Below, piece by piece: positions 25,260 through 34,232 of a stretch of DNA of 64,000 nt. Source of the stretch: Chthoniobacterales bacterium. Lineage in GTDB: Bacteria; Verrucomicrobiota; Verrucomicrobiia; Chthoniobacterales; UBA10450. The notes under the pieces are model-generated. The model searched no databases. It had not been told where the DNA came from and saw nothing but the letters and a program-made list of their open reading frames with translations. The DNA lies in NCBI GenBank assembly GCA_013821455.1, contig JACDGS010000020.1, forward strand, positions 1-64,000, written 5' to 3'. Positions within the stretch are counted from its first letter, which is position 1. Every line of letters begins with the position of its first letter. Position numbers and translations under genes: made by a program.

Positions 25260-27812
25260 TCAGCTCCACGAGATCAAGCGCAATTCGTGGTCCTGCAGAA
25301 GGTGAGGATAAGTAGGCACGACGCGCACGCTAAAACCATAGGTGCCACTTTCCGAAGCGGGGATAGAGCCTTCATACAGATAGGAACCTTCCTGGCCATT
25401 GCTTCCCTTCTCGGTTAGGACAGTCGTGCTGGCGTTGCGCAAGTCAGCGCCGTCGGCTTCCCCATGGTAAGCTTCGACGCGGACATGTTTAGGATCGACG
25501 CCGCCGAGATGGACTTGCGCACTTAGGCGCAGGGCATCGCCAACCTGGATATTCTGGCGATCAGGATTTGCTACTTGTATGTCGCCAATTCTTACCTGTG
25601 GCCAGTCTTTGCGCATTTGCGCTTTCCAATGACTCAGTTCCGTGGCAGCACGATGCTGATCGCGGGAAAACTCCATGTGCGCCTTAGCTGCCGGGAGGTA
25701 GAGTCTCTCGGCATACTCCTGGACCATGCGATGAGTATTAAAAGTTGGGGTCACACTGCGGATCGATTCACGCATTAATTGCAACCAGGCCAGCGGCAGC
25801 TTGCCATCGGGCTTCGCGTAATAGAGCGGGATGATTTGGTTTTCGAGTATCTGATATAAGCTCGCGGCATCGACTTCGTTTTGGAATTCCACTCCTCCTT
25901 CGGTGATCTCCGAGCCGATAGCCCAACCGTTCTTGCCGTTATAGCTTTCGCACCACCAGCCATCGAGCACACTCAGGTTTAGGCCGCCGTTAGGCGGAAG
26001 TTTCATCCCGCTCGTGCCGCTGGCTTCGAGTGGACGCAGCGGATTGTTTAGCCATAGGTCAACGCCTTGGACGAGGCGGCGCGCAATGTAAGTATCGTAG
26101 TCTTCGACAAAGACGATGCGGTTATGAAAACCAGGCTGGCGCGAGAGCTGGTACACTTCCTGGATGAGTGCCTTTCCGCCTTCATCTCTGGGATGGGACT
26201 TCCCAGCGAAAACAAACTGCACCGGACGCGCGCTATCATTGAGCATCCTTTGCAAACGTTCCGGATCGCTAAAGAGGAGCGCGCCTCGTTTGTAAGTCGC
26301 GAAACGGCGCGCAAAACCTATGGTCAGTATTTCCGGGTCGAGGATAGAATGGACCGCGCGAATAGACTCGGGTGACTCACCCAGCCGCTCACGACGCGCG
26401 CGGACGCGATCGCGCACGAAATTTACCAGGCGCAGCTTCAGCTTCTGATGAGTCTCCCATAACTCTGCGTCAGGAATATCCATGACGCCGCGCCAGAAAT
26501 CCGGGTCGGTTAGGTGCTCTTCCCAATCACCGAGATACTTCGTGTAAAGAGCGGAGAACTCCGGCGCCATCCAGGTCTTCGTATGGATACCGTTGGTGAT
26601 ACTCGTGATCGGCACCTCATGAGTTGGAACCTTGGCCCAGACATCTTTCCAAAGCGTCTGACTCACTTTGCCGTGCAGCTTACTCACGCCATTCGCGTGT
26701 CGGCTGGTGCGAAGTGCGAGAATGGTCATGCTAAAACTCGCCACGGGATTAGTCGTGGTTTGCCCAAAGTGGAAGAGCTCGTCGAAGGAAATTCTTAACT
26801 GGTTCGCGAGGTCGCCGAAGTAACGCACCATCATATCGCGCGGGAAGGCGTCGTTCCCCGCGGGCACGGGTGTATGTGTGGTAAAGACGTTCGCCGATGC
26901 GACGAGCTGTAACGCGGAATAGAAATCTAGATTCTCCTGTGTGACGTGGAGACGAATACGTTCGAGCGAAAGAAAGGCTGAGTGGCCTTCATTCATGTGA
27001 AACACTTCGGGCTGGAGTCCTAGTGCGTTGAGCGCTTTCACGCCACCGACACCGAGGACGATCTCCTGGCGCATCCGCATCTCGAGATCGCCGCCGTATA
27101 ACTCCGCGGTGATCAAGCGATCTTCCGGACCGTTCTCCGGAATGTCGGTATCGAGGAGATAGAGATCTATTCGGCCTACGTGAAGTCGCCAGATTTTGGC
27201 GAAGACGTGCCGGTCGAGCAAAGGAACTGCTACGAGTAAGATCTTATCATCCGCGAGCACTTCGCGGATCGGCAGATGATGGAAGTTCTGGTTGAGACTT
27301 ACCGCTTCCTGCCAGCCATCCTTATTAATCTGCTGCTTAAAGTAACCGTGCCGGTAGAGTAAGCCGACTGCGACAAAGTTGAGGTCGAGGTCACTCGCGG
27401 ATTTGCAATGATCGCCCGAAAGAATGCCAAGGCCGCCGGAGTAGTTTGGAATTGACTCATGAAAACCAAACTCAGCCGAGAAGTACGCGATGGGTCTCTT
27501 GAAAGTGCGCCCGGCGCCCTTCTTACCATAAGTGTCTTTGCGCGCGAGATACTTTTGGAAAGCGCCGTAGACCTGCGCCAGGTCGCGCAGGAAACTCTCA
27601 TCCTTCGCCACCTCGACCAGCCGCGCCTGACGCGAGAGTTGCAGCATGCGCAGCGGGTTATGATTCGTGACATGCCACAGCTCGGGATCGAGATGACGAA
27701 AGAGACGGCGCGCCGAAGGCTCCCAAGTCCACCACAGATTGAAGACGATCTCGCGCAGCGGTTCGAGCTGCTCCGGGAGATTAGGAATGACGTGATAAGT
27801 CTGAATGTTCCG
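25260..27812 (-). CDS. glgP: Alpha-glucan phosphorylase (GT35)
   Basis: Releases glucose 1-phosphate from glycogen or maltodextrin. 850 residues from the ATG at 27812 (MRNIQTYHVIPNLPE); the frame extends 11 residues further (MRPFIPRRFLM). This is the phosphorylase form starting with a DUF3417 segment (LREIVFNLWWTWEPSARRLF). Other marks are YFSAEFGFHESIPNYSGGLG, the TTHTPVPAGNDAF and SITNGIHTKTWMAPE stretches, and the PLP region EASGTSGMKLPPNGG. The C-terminal 100 residues form a beta-sandwich. No motif copy is present in 2.5 kb. It stands alone, with no glgB/glgX nearby. Confidence 0.93.
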   Translation of the reverse strand, partial: RNIQTYHVIPNLPEQLEPLREIVFNLWWTWEPSARRLFRHLDPELWHVTNHNPLRMLQLSRQARLVEVAKDESFLRDLAQVYGAFQKYLARKDTYGKKGAGRTFKRPIAYFSAEFGFHESIPNYSGGLGILSGDHCKSASDLDLNFVAVGLLYRHGYFKQQINKDGWQEAVSLNQNFHHLPIREVLADDKILLVAVPLLDRHVFAKIWRLHVGRIDLYLLDTDIPENGPEDRLITAELYGGDLEMRMRQEIVLGVGGVKALNALGLQPEVFHMNEGHSAFLSLERIRLHVTQENLDFYSALQLVASANVFTTHTPVPAGNDAFPRDMMVRYFGDLANQLRISFDELFHFGQTTTNPVASFSMTILALRTSRHANGVSKLHGKVSQTLWKDVWAKVPTHEVPITSITNGIHTKTWMAPEFSALYTKYLGDWEEHLTDPDFWRGVMDIPDAELWETHQKLKLRLVNFVRDRVRARRERLGESPESIRAVHSILDPEILTIGFARRFATYKRGALLFSDPERLQRMLNDSARPVQFVFAGKSHPRDEGGKALIQEVYQLSRQPGFHNRIVFVEDYDTYIARRLVQGVDLWLNNPLRPLEASGTSGMKLPPNGGLNLSVLDGWWCESYNGKNGWAIGSEITEGGVEFQNEVDAASLYQILENQIIPLYYAKPDGKLPLAWLQLMRESIRSVTPTFNTHRMVQEYAERLYLPAAKAHMEFSRDQHRAATELSHWKAQMRKDWPQVRIGDIQVANPDRQNIQVGDALRLSAQVHLGGVDPKHVRVEAYHGEADGADLRNASTTVLTEKGSNGQEGSYLYEGSIPASESGTYGFSVRVVPTYPHLLQDHELRLISWS

Positions 27813-27907
27813 CATAAGAAACCGTCTGGGTATGAAGGGTCGCAAACTCTGGCAGGAAAACAGATAGCAGCAAGCGTTCCCTGCCGCCCTTCTCCCGGGT
27901 GTGGGAG

Positions 27908-29512
27908 TTAGAGAGTCAAAGCGGGCGGGCTATGTTGGGCAAGAAGCAGGCCTACCAGCACCCCGGTGAAAAATCCGCTCAGATGCGCGACGAGACTTAC
28001 TTGCGGTGTGAGGAGATCGAAGATCGTCTGGAAAGCGACGATACCCAGAATCTCGCGCAAGCGTCGCCCTGCGAGTGGCGTCTGCCGATGACGCAGCAAC
28101 AATCCGGCGGAAATACCGATGACACCCATGACACAACCGGAAGCTCCGACCAGTTGATCTTCTCTCGTTAGGCCAAGAGCGCGCAGCAGCACAACGCCTC
28201 CGCTGGAACCTAGACCAGAGATAAGATACCCCGCGGCGAATGGAATCGAGCCGATAACACGTTCCAGCGCCGGCCCGAGGAGATAGAGCGCGTAAAGATT
28301 AACAAAGAGATGGAGAAAGCCATAGTGCAGGAAAAGCGCGCTCACCAGCCGCCAATACTCATGACCTTGCAGCACCACCGCCGGCTCAAGCGCGCCAAGA
28401 CGATGGAGGGTTGGCTCATTCGTGGCTCCGCCTAGCGCTAGCTCTGCGCCAAACATCGCAAGATTAAGAAAAACAAAACCCCACACCGCGACCGGACGCC
28501 GAGTGCGCAGCGGCATTTGTCCACTCCAACCGCCGGATCTTTCTTCGAGCAGACGGCTCACTAATTTTTCCGTCGCGGGTGCGAGTTGCGCGTGTGGAAA
28601 TGTCTCCGCCCGCGCGAGCCGCGCGGCGATGGCCTTTTCGAGAATAGCGTCACCGGTCTGGTTCCGCAGGCTCGTCAGGCGTGAGGTCGCTGCGTCTGTT
28701 TTTCCCGCCGTTAATTCCGCCGTCGCGATCCAAAATTCCTGATGTGCACGCGGAAAACGCGCAAGCGTGCTTTGTAAGAGCCTAACGACAGCACCGACCT
28801 TCCCGGCGAAGGCGAGCAGATAAAGCAACTCCTGCGCGGACTGCGGCGAGAGCTCAAACCGCTGCTCCAGCATCGGAGCGCGCCCGGCGAAGCTCCAGGC
28901 CAACTCTTCCACTGCGCCGGTTTCGCCGAGCGCGCGCAGATAGAGCGCTCGCACCACCGGATCTGCCGTGACCTTCAAATCGCGTCGGCACCACTCTGCC
29001 AAGCCTCTCCAATTCTCGGTCAGAGCATAAGTGTAGGCGGTTGCCACCTCAGCGCCCGGTGTCTTAGTGCGCGCAGTGGCCAGTTGATCGAGCGCCGCAA
29101 CGAGATTTCCAGCACGAGCGAGTTCCAGAGCACCGAGCGACGATGGCAAATTCCCCGCGCCGTACCATGGATGAAATATTCGCCTAACGAGTGTAAGACG
29201 ATACGCTGCGCGGTAACGCCTTTCCAAAACAAGGCCAGAAATTTTCCTCTCCGTTAACGAGGGTAGGAGCAGGAGCAACGCCCAGGCGCTGCCGCCGATG
29301 TAACCAGCAATCGCGGGCGCAAGGAGCCAGCCAAATCCGCTCACCAAAAGAACGATCGTCGCCGCCGCGATCCAGCCTCGAGGCCGCGTGCGTCGCATGC
29401 GCGCCATCCGCCAAAGCAAAATCAGCGGAGAGGCCAGCGCGATGAAGAGAAGGATATGATTGAGGTCGAGCAAACGGAAGAGCAAGTCGGTTATCGTGCG
29501 GCGGTTTGTCAA
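27908..29512 (-). CDS. Rhomboid-family intramembrane serine protease
   Basis: 534 residues. The N-terminus has two or three membrane helices (ILLFIALASPLILLW and IAAATIVLLVSGFGWLLAPAI). A soluble helical, TPR-like region follows (about 100-330: SLGALELARAGNLVAALDQL and ALYLRALGETGAVEEL). The C-terminal 200 residues are the rhomboid domain: YWRLVSALFLHYGFLHLFVN with the conserved His and Asn, the nucleophile Ser in LVGASGCVMGVIG, and the catalytic His in SLVAHLSGFFTG. The substrate is unknown. It is divergent from the DsbA-like gene, only 38 bp away. Confidence 0.9.
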   Translation of the reverse strand: MTNRRTITDLLFRLLDLNHILLFIALASPLILLWRMARMRRTRPRGWIAAATIVLLVSGFGWLLAPAIAGYIGGSAWALLLLLPSLTERKISGLVLERRYRAAYRLTLVRRIFHPWYGAGNLPSSLGALELARAGNLVAALDQLATARTKTPGAEVATAYTYALTENWRGLAEWCRRDLKVTADPVVRALYLRALGETGAVEELAWSFAGRAPMLEQRFELSPQSAQELLYLLAFAGKVGAVVRLLQSTLARFPRAHQEFWIATAELTAGKTDAATSRLTSLRNQTGDAILEKAIAARLARAETFPHAQLAPATEKLVSRLLEERSGGWSGQMPLRTRRPVAVWGFVFLNLAMFGAELALGGATNEPTLHRLGALEPAVVLQGHEYWRLVSALFLHYGFLHLFVNLYALYLLGPALERVIGSIPFAAGYLISGLGSSGGVVLLRALGLTREDQLVGASGCVMGVIGISAGLLLRHRQTPLAGRRLREILGIVAFQTIFDLLTPQVSLVAHLSGFFTGVLVGLLLAQHSPPALTL

Positions 29513-29514
29513 TC

Positions 29515-29562
29515 ATAGGTCGCATGCGACTTATAGGTCCTATGGGACCTATGCGACTCACT
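29515..29562. repeat. Overlapping palindromes between divergent genes
   Basis: The gap between two divergent starts is filled by near-repeats of ATAGGTC/GACCTAT: the perfect 12-base palindrome GTCGCATGCGAC (about 29519-29530) and the near-palindrome ATAGGTCCTATGGGACCTAT (about 29533-29552). The array spans the first start codons of the downstream frame. It may be an operator for a dimeric regulator or a short mobile repeat. Confidence 0.55.
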
Positions 29563-30207
29563 GTGACTAACTATCTCGACGTTATTTCCTCCTGGTGCCA
29601 CTGGGCGATCCCGGCCTGGCAGGAGTTGCGCGCGCACTATTCGGACGGTGTCGATTTCCGTTGGAAGATTGCCCTCATGGACAAGACCGGGCTCCCGCCG
29701 ACCCATGAGTCGATGCAATGGTACTACCGTCGCAGCGGCATGCTCATGCGCTCGCCCGTCATGTTGCAATCGAGCTGGCACGACATCGGTCGCGAAGAGT
29801 ATCCCGAGCCAAATTGCATTGCCGAAGCCGCGCGCGATCTCGGTGTGGAAGACGACCGCGTCTGGATCGCCCTCTCGACGGCGGAACTGCGCCAAGGAAA
29901 GAAAATCGGGCAATGGGAAGTCGCGGCCGAAATCGCGGCGCGCGCTTCCGGGCTTGATCGCGATCAATTACTCGAGCGCGCGCAAACTCCCGAGATCGAA
30001 AAGCGCGTCCGCCTAACGACAGCGGAATTCCACGCCCTCCAGGTCACGCAGCGGCCAACGGTCGTCATCGATACCCCGATTGGCGATCGCGCGATCTTCT
30101 CCGGCTTCGCCAAAGCCGCGCCGCTCGCCGCCACGATCGACGCCATGCTCGACGACATCGCCGGCTACGAAGCGCACGCCGCGCACTTCGGTTCGTCCCC
30201 GGCATAG
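29551..30207 (+). CDS. DsbA-family thioredoxin-like protein, FrnE-like
   Basis: 218 residues from the ATG at 29551 (MRLTVTNYLDVISSWCHWA); three earlier in-frame ATGs lie in the palindromic repeat. Typical DsbA/FrnE fold: beta start, active-site position SSWCHWA, a helical insertion and the cis-Pro region TQRPTVVIDTPIG. The active site has one cysteine only (Cys-His-Trp instead of CxxC), so it is unlikely to be a standard disulfide oxidoreductase and resembles glutathione-dependent isomerase or FrnE-like members. Without a signal peptide it is cytosolic. Function unknown. Confidence 0.75.
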   Translation: MRLTVTNYLDVISSWCHWAIPAWQELRAHYSDGVDFRWKIALMDKTGLPPTHESMQWYYRRSGMLMRSPVMLQSSWHDIGREEYPEPNCIAEAARDLGVEDDRVWIALSTAELRQGKKIGQWEVAAEIAARASGLDRDQLLERAQTPEIEKRVRLTTAEFHALQVTQRPTVVIDTPIGDRAIFSGFAKAAPLAATIDAMLDDIAGYEAHAAHFGSSPA

Positions 30208-30403
30208 AAACGCCTTGCGACGCAGCCGGATGTCAGATACAACTCCCCTTCGGTTCGGGCCAGGCCGCGAATCGATCGGCGGGCCCCTCGCAAGCGCGCC
30301 GATTCCCGAGTGCGCCAGCCTAACGAAAGGCCGGTGGTTAGATGCGACCAACGAAAACGACGGCGCCAACTTCACTCCCTGTCGCCAGCCGGGAGATTAT
30401 TAA

Positions 30404-30994
30404 ATTCTGCAACAACAAATTCGTGTAAACGGCCGGATTCGCGCACGCGATGTCCGGGTCATCGTCGGCGCCACGAGCGAGCAGCTCGGCGTCATGAAAT
30501 TATCGGACGCGATCAAGCGCGCCCAAAGCATGGGCATGGATCTCGTGGAAGTCGCGCCGACCGCGAATCCGCCGGTCTGCAAAATCGTCGATTTCGGAAA
30601 ATTCCGTTACGACATTTCGAAGCAGATCAAAGACAAGAAATCGTCGGGGACGAAGCTGAAGGAAATAAAGTTCAGGGTAAACATCGACGATCACGATTAC
30701 CTGACGAAGATCCGGCACGGGGAAAATTTTCTCGATAAGGGCAACAAGGTCCGCGTGCAGCTGCAGTTTCGCGGTCGCGAGATGGCGCACCAGGAGTTTG
30801 GCATGCAGTTAATGTATAAGGTGCGCGATGACCTTGCGACCATGGCGCAAGTCGAGATGGAGCCGAAGGCGGCCGGGCGCAACATCACCATGACGCTCTC
30901 GCCTTTACCGGCGAACAAACGCAAGCGCCGCTTCTCGCTGCCGGATGAAGAACTCGAGCCGGACATCGAGCCCGAGGATGAAACGGAAACTTAA
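30404..30994 (+). CDS. infC: Translation initiation factor IF-3, AUU start
   Basis: Binds the 30S subunit and proofreads start-codon choice. The first ATG (30494) would cut off a conserved part: upstream in the same frame reads QIRVNGRIRARDVRVIVGA, and the frame closes with TAA at 30401-30403. The likely start is therefore ATT at 30404 (or CTG at 30407), preceded by GGGAGAT (about 30390). AUU starts are known for infC and let IF-3 repress itself. This gives 196 residues with the N-domain, the KDKKSSGTKLKEIKFR linker and C-domain ending in an acidic tail. The usual followers rpmI and rplT are missing. The preceding 30208-30403 holds no gene, only motif copy 30319. Confidence 0.9.
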   Translation: MLQQQIRVNGRIRARDVRVIVGATSEQLGVMKLSDAIKRAQSMGMDLVEVAPTANPPVCKIVDFGKFRYDISKQIKDKKSSGTKLKEIKFRVNIDDHDYLTKIRHGENFLDKGNKVRVQLQFRGREMAHQEFGMQLMYKVRDDLATMAQVEMEPKAAGRNITMTLSPLPANKRKRRFSLPDEELEPDIEPEDETET

Positions 30995-31026
30995 GCGCGC
31001 ATCAATCCGATCCCGCAGAAGAGATA

Positions 31027-31101
31027 GACAGGATTAACAGGATTTACGGGATGGAAGAGAGATCGCGCTGAACTCTAGTCCCCAATCCAATTAATCCTGT
31101 C
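31027..31101. repeat. Inverted repeat between infC and mlaD
   Basis: GACAGGATTAA (31027-31037) and its exact complement TTAATCCTGTC (31091-31101), with related ACAGGATTTACGGGAT sequence inside the first arm. Repeats of the type ACAGGATTAACAGGATTTAC are dispersed in many bacterial genomes. Lies between convergent genes. Confidence 0.6.
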
Positions 31102-31112
31102 CACTAAATCTG

Positions 31113-31151
31113 CCTAACGAGAGGCATTTCGGTTACGCGCCACTCGTTAGG
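31113..31151. terminator. Inverted motif pair between convergent infC and mlaD
   Basis: CCTAACGAG (31113-31121) and CTCGTTAGG (31143-31151) form a 9-bp inverted repeat with a 21-base loop, seven bases before the mlaD stop. The geometry recalls Neisseria uptake sequences that double as terminators between convergent genes. Function is inferred only. Confidence 0.45.
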
Positions 31152-31157
31152 GAACTT

Positions 31158-32060
31158 TCAAGGCTGCTTTCCGGGGAGCGCATTCTTGCTTTTCAAGATC
31201 TCCGCCTCGGGCGTGAGCTTGTTCGCCTTCCCGCTAAAAATGATCCGGTTCGGCTTTTCCGCGAGCGTGTCCACAAGCGCCTTCGCGTGAGTCGTGATCA
31301 CCTTCAGGTTCAGCAAAATCACGTGCAGTTCGTCCATTTGCTTGCGCAGTTGCTGATCGGTTGAGCTAAGAAAGGTGCCTGCGGTATCAAAGACGCCGCT
31401 CGCTTTCGTCTCGACGCCGGTCAAACCCTGAATCGTTTTTTGCAAATCCTCCAGATCAACGCGGGCAGTGTCGGCCACGGGTGAAAGCTTCGGCAGAAAA
31501 AGGCCGAGATCGCTTTTCACCGTTGTCACGGTGCCGTTCACGTTGGTCACCGTGCCGTTGAGGTTGTCGATCAACTTGTTGGCATTCGCGAGCACCGGCC
31601 CGATCTTGCCCGCGACTTCCTCCAGGCTAAAAGCGGGCGTGCCTTCGATCACGGCATTGTTCGCCAGCGTGGGGCGCCCCGGCGTGCCCGCGGAAAGCGC
31701 GACGAATTTTGGCGAGAGCAAAGTATCCGAGCCTAACGATGCCGAAATGTCGTTAGGCAAAGGCGGCAGGAGGTTGTCCAACTCGACCACCACGCGCACG
31801 GCGTCCTTCTTGTTCGCCTTCGCCTTCCGTTCCGCGGCGGTGAGATGCTTCATCGCGATGACGCGGCCCGCGGGTGCACCGGCGTAGCGGACTTCGGAAT
31901 GGACCTTGATCCCGGTCACGTCTTCGTAATCGAGCTGCAAAGTGCGGCTCGGTTTTTGCAGGCGATAACCGGAAAGCGCGATCGTTAGGGCGCCGAGTAG
32001 AACGACGCTGCAGATGATGACAGCAAGGGCGACGAGGTAGTCGGAGAGGTTTCGTTTCAT
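31158..32060 (-). CDS. mlaD: MlaD-family (MCE) lipid-binding protein
   Basis: Periplasmic, membrane-anchored component of the Mla phospholipid transport system. 300 residues: one N-terminal helix (LVALAVIICSVVLLGALTIAL), an MCE domain at about 38-125 (DYEDVTGIKVHSEVRYAGAPAGRV), then a long helical tail with repeated NGTVTNVNGTVTTV and a final polar segment. The ATG overlaps the end of mlaF by four bases. It contains an inverted motif pair with a 10-base loop (31732-31757), which costs two unusual codons. Confidence 0.88.
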   Translation of the reverse strand: MKRNLSDYLVALAVIICSVVLLGALTIALSGYRLQKPSRTLQLDYEDVTGIKVHSEVRYAGAPAGRVIAMKHLTAAERKAKANKKDAVRVVVELDNLLPPLPNDISASLGSDTLLSPKFVALSAGTPGRPTLANNAVIEGTPAFSLEEVAGKIGPVLANANKLIDNLNGTVTNVNGTVTTVKSDLGLFLPKLSPVADTARVDLEDLQKTIQGLTGVETKASGVFDTAGTFLSSTDQQLRKQMDELHVILLNLKVITTHAKALVDTLAEKPNRIIFSGKANKLTPEAEILKSKNALPGKQP

Positions 32061-32911
32061 GGAGTTTTTTTTTCGAATCGGCCGCGGGCGTGGACGAGCG
32101 GGCGCGGCAGCGTGTGCGGATGGCGCGCATGCGCCGCTTGCGAAAGGTTGAGCGGCAGCGGGCCATCGGGCTCGCCGTTGATGAACTGCTGCACCTCAGG
32201 GTTTGGGCTGGCGCGAATTTCCGCAGGCGTGCCTTCGGCGATGATCTTGCCGTGGTTCAACATGATCATGCGCGTGGCGATGCGGAACGCGCTCGTCATG
32301 TCGTGCGTCACGACGACGGCGGTCATGCCGGCGCCTTTGGTTAATTCCAGAGTCAATTTGTCCACCACCGCGGTCATGATCGGGTCGAGACCGGAAGTCG
32401 GCTCGTCGCTGAAAAGCAGCTCCGGATCGAGCGCGAGTGCGCGCGCGAGGCCGACACGTTTTTTCATCCCGCCGCTGATTTCCGCCGGCTTGAGATTTTC
32501 AAAATCGGTCAGGCCGACGATGGATAATTTTTGCCTAACGATCTCTCCGATTTCGTTCTCGCCCATCTCCGTATGCTGCACGAGGGGGAGCGCGACGTTC
32601 TCCCCCACGGTGAGCGAAGCGAGGAGCGCGCCGGATTGAAAAAGCATCCCGAAACGCTTCCGAATTTTGTCCAGCTCGCGCTCCGACACGCCGGTAATTT
32701 CTTCGCCAAAAATTTTCACCGAACCGGAGCTCGGGCGCATCGCGCCGATGATATGGCGCAGGAGCGTGCTCTTGCCGCAGCCGCTTCCGCCCATGATGAC
32801 GAGCGTCTCGCCGCGGTGGACCTCGAGAGAAATGTGATCGATCACCGCGCGATCGCCGAAGCGCCTGACGAGATCGGACACCTGCACCACGGGTTCGTTA
32901 GGCGCGCTCAT
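32057..32911 (-). CDS. mlaF: Mla-type ABC transporter ATP-binding protein
   Basis: Powers phospholipid movement between the membranes. 284 residues: Walker A MGGSGCGKSTLLRH, signature ISGGMKKRVGLARAL, Walker B LLFSDEPTSGLDP and switch His in VVTHDMTSAF. The last 35 residues after EVQQFINGEPDGPLP are a variable His/Pro/Arg tail. Overlaps mlaE by four bases. Two motif copies lie inside (32534 and 32895, the latter right after the start region). Confidence 0.93.
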   Translation of the reverse strand: MSAPNEPVVQVSDLVRRFGDRAVIDHISLEVHRGETLVIMGGSGCGKSTLLRHIIGAMRPSSGSVKIFGEEITGVSERELDKIRKRFGMLFQSGALLASLTVGENVALPLVQHTEMGENEIGEIVRQKLSIVGLTDFENLKPAEISGGMKKRVGLARALALDPELLFSDEPTSGLDPIMTAVVDKLTLELTKGAGMTAVVVTHDMTSAFRIATRMIMLNHGKIIAEGTPAEIRASPNPEVQQFINGEPDGPLPLNLSQAAHARHPHTLPRPLVHARGRFEKKTP

Positions 32912-33645
32912 GCGAAGAAGAAAACCGAAGTGAGGAGCGCGTTGGAAACGAGCATGGCGAGCAACGCTTGCACGACCGAGCCGGTGGTTGCGCGCCCGAC
33001 ACCTTCCGCGCCTCCGTCCACGTGCAGCCCCGCGTTGCAGGCGATGGTGATGACGATCCAGGCGAAGACCACACTCTTGATCATCCCCGAATAAAGATCC
33101 CAGGTGTCGGCGCTTTGCAGCGCGCGCAAGACGTAGCCGGCGGTATTAAAACTGAGCGCGAACCGGCAGACCGCCCAGCCGCCAAGGACGCCGATGTAAT
33201 TCCCAAATATCGTTAGGGCTGGCAGCATCACGAGCATGGCGAGAAACCGCGGCACGATGAGATAGCTCACGGGATTGATCGCCATCACTTCGAGCGCTTC
33301 GATTTCCTCCGACACCTTCATCGTCCCCAACTCCGCCGCGACCGCGGAACCGCTCCGCCCGATGACGATGACCGCGATCAGAACCGGCCCCATTTCGCGC
33401 AGGAGCGTGACCATGACGAGATCGGGCACATAAGTCTCGGCGCCGAGTTGTTGCAGCGAATGCGCCGCCTGCATCGCGAGGGTGACGCCGACGCTGAAAG
33501 CCGTCAGCGCGACCATCGGCGCTGCGCGCACGCCGATCGCGACCATCTGTTTAAAGACCGGTGAGAGCTTGAACATCTCCCCTCGAAACGGCGCGACCAG
33601 GATCCAGTAGAGCAGGCTGAGGTTGAGGCGGAGGTAGTTTTTCAA
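32908..33645 (-). CDS. mlaE: Mla-type ABC transporter permease
   Basis: Integral inner-membrane permease of the MlaE family. 245 residues and about five membrane helices. Conserved stretches are MVTLLREMGPVLIAVIVIGRSGSAVAAELGTMKVSEEIEAL (split by charged turns) and PRFLAMLVMLPALTIFGNYIGVLGG. It is the first gene of the mlaEFD operon, transcribed leftwards from the 107-bp gap shared with the DUF5069 gene. Confidence 0.92.
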   Translation of the reverse strand: MKNYLRLNLSLLYWILVAPFRGEMFKLSPVFKQMVAIGVRAAPMVALTAFSVGVTLAMQAAHSLQQLGAETYVPDLVMVTLLREMGPVLIAVIVIGRSGSAVAAELGTMKVSEEIEALEVMAINPVSYLIVPRFLAMLVMLPALTIFGNYIGVLGGWAVCRFALSFNTAGYVLRALQSADTWDLYSGMIKSVVFAWIVITIACNAGLHVDGGAEGVGRATTGSVVQALLAMLVSNALLTSVFFFA

Positions 33646-33752
33646 ACGCGAGCGGCGAGACTAACATCAGATGCCCGGGCGTTGCCAGAGAAGTCTTGTC
33701 CTGTCACGATAGAGCGCCGCGCGAACGGATTTTCGCCTAACGAGAAAAGGAC

Positions 33753-34217
33753 ATGAACGAAAAGAACAAAATTTCCGCGCCCGACCTGACGAGGCGTCCG
33801 CCGCGCAGCCCGCGTTGTCATCTCGGCGGCCTCGTCACTCTGCCGCGCTTGCTCGACAAGGCGCGCGCGACGATTGCTGGCACGAATGGTGAATTTAAAT
33901 TCGGCACATCCTTCGATCAGCACGTGATGAAGTTCCTCGGCTTCGATGCGGCGGCCTTGCAGGAAGAACTCGCCACGGACAAAGGCGATGGGGAAATCCT
34001 GGAGTGGATCATGAGTCACGCGCAGCACAAACGTGAGCCGTGGGAAATCGAGCAGTGGAGCGACTACATGATCCGGCGCAGCCCGGAGAGCGACCAAGAG
34101 ACGCAACGATTTTTCCGGACACGCGTTGGCGCATTTACCAAAACGCGCGAAGACATCCGCACCTACATGGACTTGCTCGATCTCGACGATCTCGTGACTT
34201 TCGGCGGCAAACCGTAA
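33753..34217 (+). CDS. DUF5069 family protein
   Basis: 154-residue cytosolic protein of a family of unknown function that I associate with Verrucomicrobiota and relatives. Features: SAPDLTRRPPRSPRCHLGGLVTLPRLLDKARA at the N-terminus, WIMSHAQHKREPWEIEQWSDYM in the middle, and a DLLDLDDLVTFGGKP end. No catalytic motif is known. The motif copy at 33736 extends as CCTAACGAGAAAAGGA; its AAAAGG lies three bases before the ATG and could help ribosome binding. Divergent from mlaE. Confidence 0.8.
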   Translation: MNEKNKISAPDLTRRPPRSPRCHLGGLVTLPRLLDKARATIAGTNGEFKFGTSFDQHVMKFLGFDAAALQEELATDKGDGEILEWIMSHAQHKREPWEIEQWSDYMIRRSPESDQETQRFFRTRVGAFTKTREDIRTYMDLLDLDDLVTFGGKP

Positions 34218-34232
34218 AGCCGAAGTTCTGCC

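Noticed and set aside
25260-27911. Plus-strand frames across glgP (for example 25575-25778, 27459-27911)
   Set aside because: Antisense to the conserved phosphorylase, with no domain and no plausible starts.
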